A stretch of 7,762 nt of DNA from Spirochaetaceae bacterium (lineage in GTDB: Bacteria > Spirochaetota > Spirochaetia > Treponematales > Breznakiellaceae): contig JAISLM010000007.1 of NCBI GenBank assembly GCA_031290855.1, positions 1-7,762 of the forward strand, read 5' to 3'. The stretch's first letter is position 1, and every line of letters starts with the position of its first letter. Of this stretch, positions 7,071 through 7,762 are shown in pieces. The notes under the pieces were generated by a model. The model was not told the DNA's origin and searched no databases. It was given only the letters and a program-made list of their open reading frames with translations. The position numbers were made by a program, and so were the translations under genes.

Positions 7071-7762
7071 ATGGCGCTGGGAATAAACGATTTAACGCCT
7101 ATACAACAAGTAGAGGAGGGTACGAAGTTTGAGGGCGTTGTAGCAGCCCCAGACCAGGACGGAAGACTCGGACGCAAGGTAACAGGAAAGCAGTTAGAAG
7201 TTTTTATGAACCGCGCAGGCGGCGATATTGAATTAAAAATAGACGAGAAAGTCGCGGAAGAGGAAGAGCGGGCAAAGGAAGTTGAAGGCTCGCTTCAAAA
7301 CCTCGACACGGAAACAAAGGCGAATCTGGTAGCGGCTACAAACGAAGTTTTTGGTATAGCGGGCGAGGCATTTGTGGACGGCAAGGCCGCGCTTTTGGAA
7401 CTCCCGAAAAAAGCGAACAAGGTAATCACCCCGCTGACAAAGACGCTGGCGGAAGCCGATGTGGGAGACGTGTTACACGTTGTAACATTCGACACGTCCG
7501 CTGTTCCGCCCGCGCCGCAGGCGGCGGGGAGCATAGTCTTTGCGGACGGAAGCCGCCTTGACCTGTCCGCTGCGGGCGATATGACGTATATGGAAGGCGC
7601 CGGAGCGGTTACGGAGATAATCACGGGCGGCGTGTGGCAGGCGGCGCAAATCGACACGGGAAGCGCGGCTATACAGAGTGAGAACAACGCCAACAGCGGC
7701 GCGTGGCTTGCCGGTACGTGGGTCGCGGGCGAGAGTGTTTACGACCTTATAGACGCGAAACA
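7071..7762 (+). CDS. Second modular tail fibre protein, N-terminal part (3' end off the window)
   Basis: The visible 230 residues begin MALGINDLTPIQQVEEG; the frame is open to the window edge. ATG at 7071 has AGGAG at 7061-7065, five bases upstream. A short N-terminal domain (1 to about 45) is followed by a charged helical stretch (about 50-80) and a fibre motif with KANLVAATNEV at 83-93; versions of 'T..KANLVAAINEV' are widespread in phage fibre and head-fibre proteins. The helix-to-motif part (EEERAKEVEGSLQ...) resembles the helical stretch of the upstream fibre protein in pattern. From about 120 on it changes to Gly/Ala/Thr-rich strands (GDVLHVVTFDTS, GGVWQAAQIDTG, SGAWLAGTW), probably the shaft or a head domain. 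It may be a second fibre, a fibre the upstream adaptor holds, or a head-fibre protein. It is separated from the tail operon by the terminator, which implies separate control. Confidence 0.65.
   Translation, partial: MALGINDLTPIQQVEEGTKFEGVVAAPDQDGRLGRKVTGKQLEVFMNRAGGDIELKIDEKVAEEEERAKEVEGSLQNLDTETKANLVAATNEVFGIAGEAFVDGKAALLELPKKANKVITPLTKTLAEADVGDVLHVVTFDTSAVPPAPQAAGSIVFADGSRLDLSAAGDMTYMEGAGAVTEIITGGVWQAAQIDTGSAAIQSENNANSGAWLAGTWVAGESVYDLIDAK

Noticed and set aside
6924..7071. The two fibre genes as one gene split by a frameshift
   Set aside because: All frames close shortly after 6924 (stops at 6934-6936, 6948-6950 and 6953-6955), and a terminator and ribosome-binding site separate the genes.
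7295..7693. 132-codon reverse-strand ORF opposite the second fibre gene
   Set aside because: The + strand frame from 7071 is open to the edge, has a good ribosome-binding site and carries a recognisable fibre motif.
6097..7762. Diversity-generating retroelement target in the fibre genes
   Set aside because: No reverse transcriptase, template repeat or adenine-biased variable repeat is visible in the window; only sequence beyond the edges could change this.

Overview
The window is a stretch of the tail and host-recognition module of a tailed bacteriophage or prophage, probably with a long non-contractile tail. All genes lie on the + strand, are tightly packed and are moderately GC-rich. No host housekeeping gene, integrase, tRNA or attachment site is present, so the host cannot be named. 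The fibre motifs resemble those of phages and prophages from gut bacteria. A spirochaete (Treponema-like) host is only a weak impression. I see no sign of contractile-tail genes in this piece, but that rests on the window alone.

Layout. Positions 3-2180 are the C-terminal 725 residues of the tape measure protein, whose start lies off the left edge. It is followed by a 240-residue tail-tip protein of distal-tail type (2177-2899, ATGA overlap). Next is a 406-residue protein with a large polyglycine domain (2900-4120), probably a receptor-binding adhesin. Then comes a 653-residue tail hub/baseplate-like protein with a GTG start (4139-6100), and a 275-residue modular fibre or adaptor protein (6097-6924, ATGA overlap). 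A 146-base gap (6925-7070) holds a strong 21-position hairpin with a T-rich tail and a candidate promoter. A second modular fibre gene starts at 7071 and runs off the right edge.

How it works together. The tape measure sets tail length. The 240-residue protein and the hub probably close the tail tip below it. The glycine-rich protein and the two fibre proteins probably attach to the tip and bind the cell surface. The first five genes look like one operon, through stop/start overlaps or short gaps. The second fibre gene is separated by a terminator that ends directly at its Shine-Dalgarno sequence, so its expression from upstream must depend on read-through or antitermination.

The points most worth attention are the terminator/leader between the fibre genes, the polyglycine adhesin with a non-glycine island inside it, the weak and possibly hidden ribosome-binding site of the hub gene, and a change in strand composition at the start of the hub gene. 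I found no clearly new system such as a defence locus, retroelement or CRISPR array.
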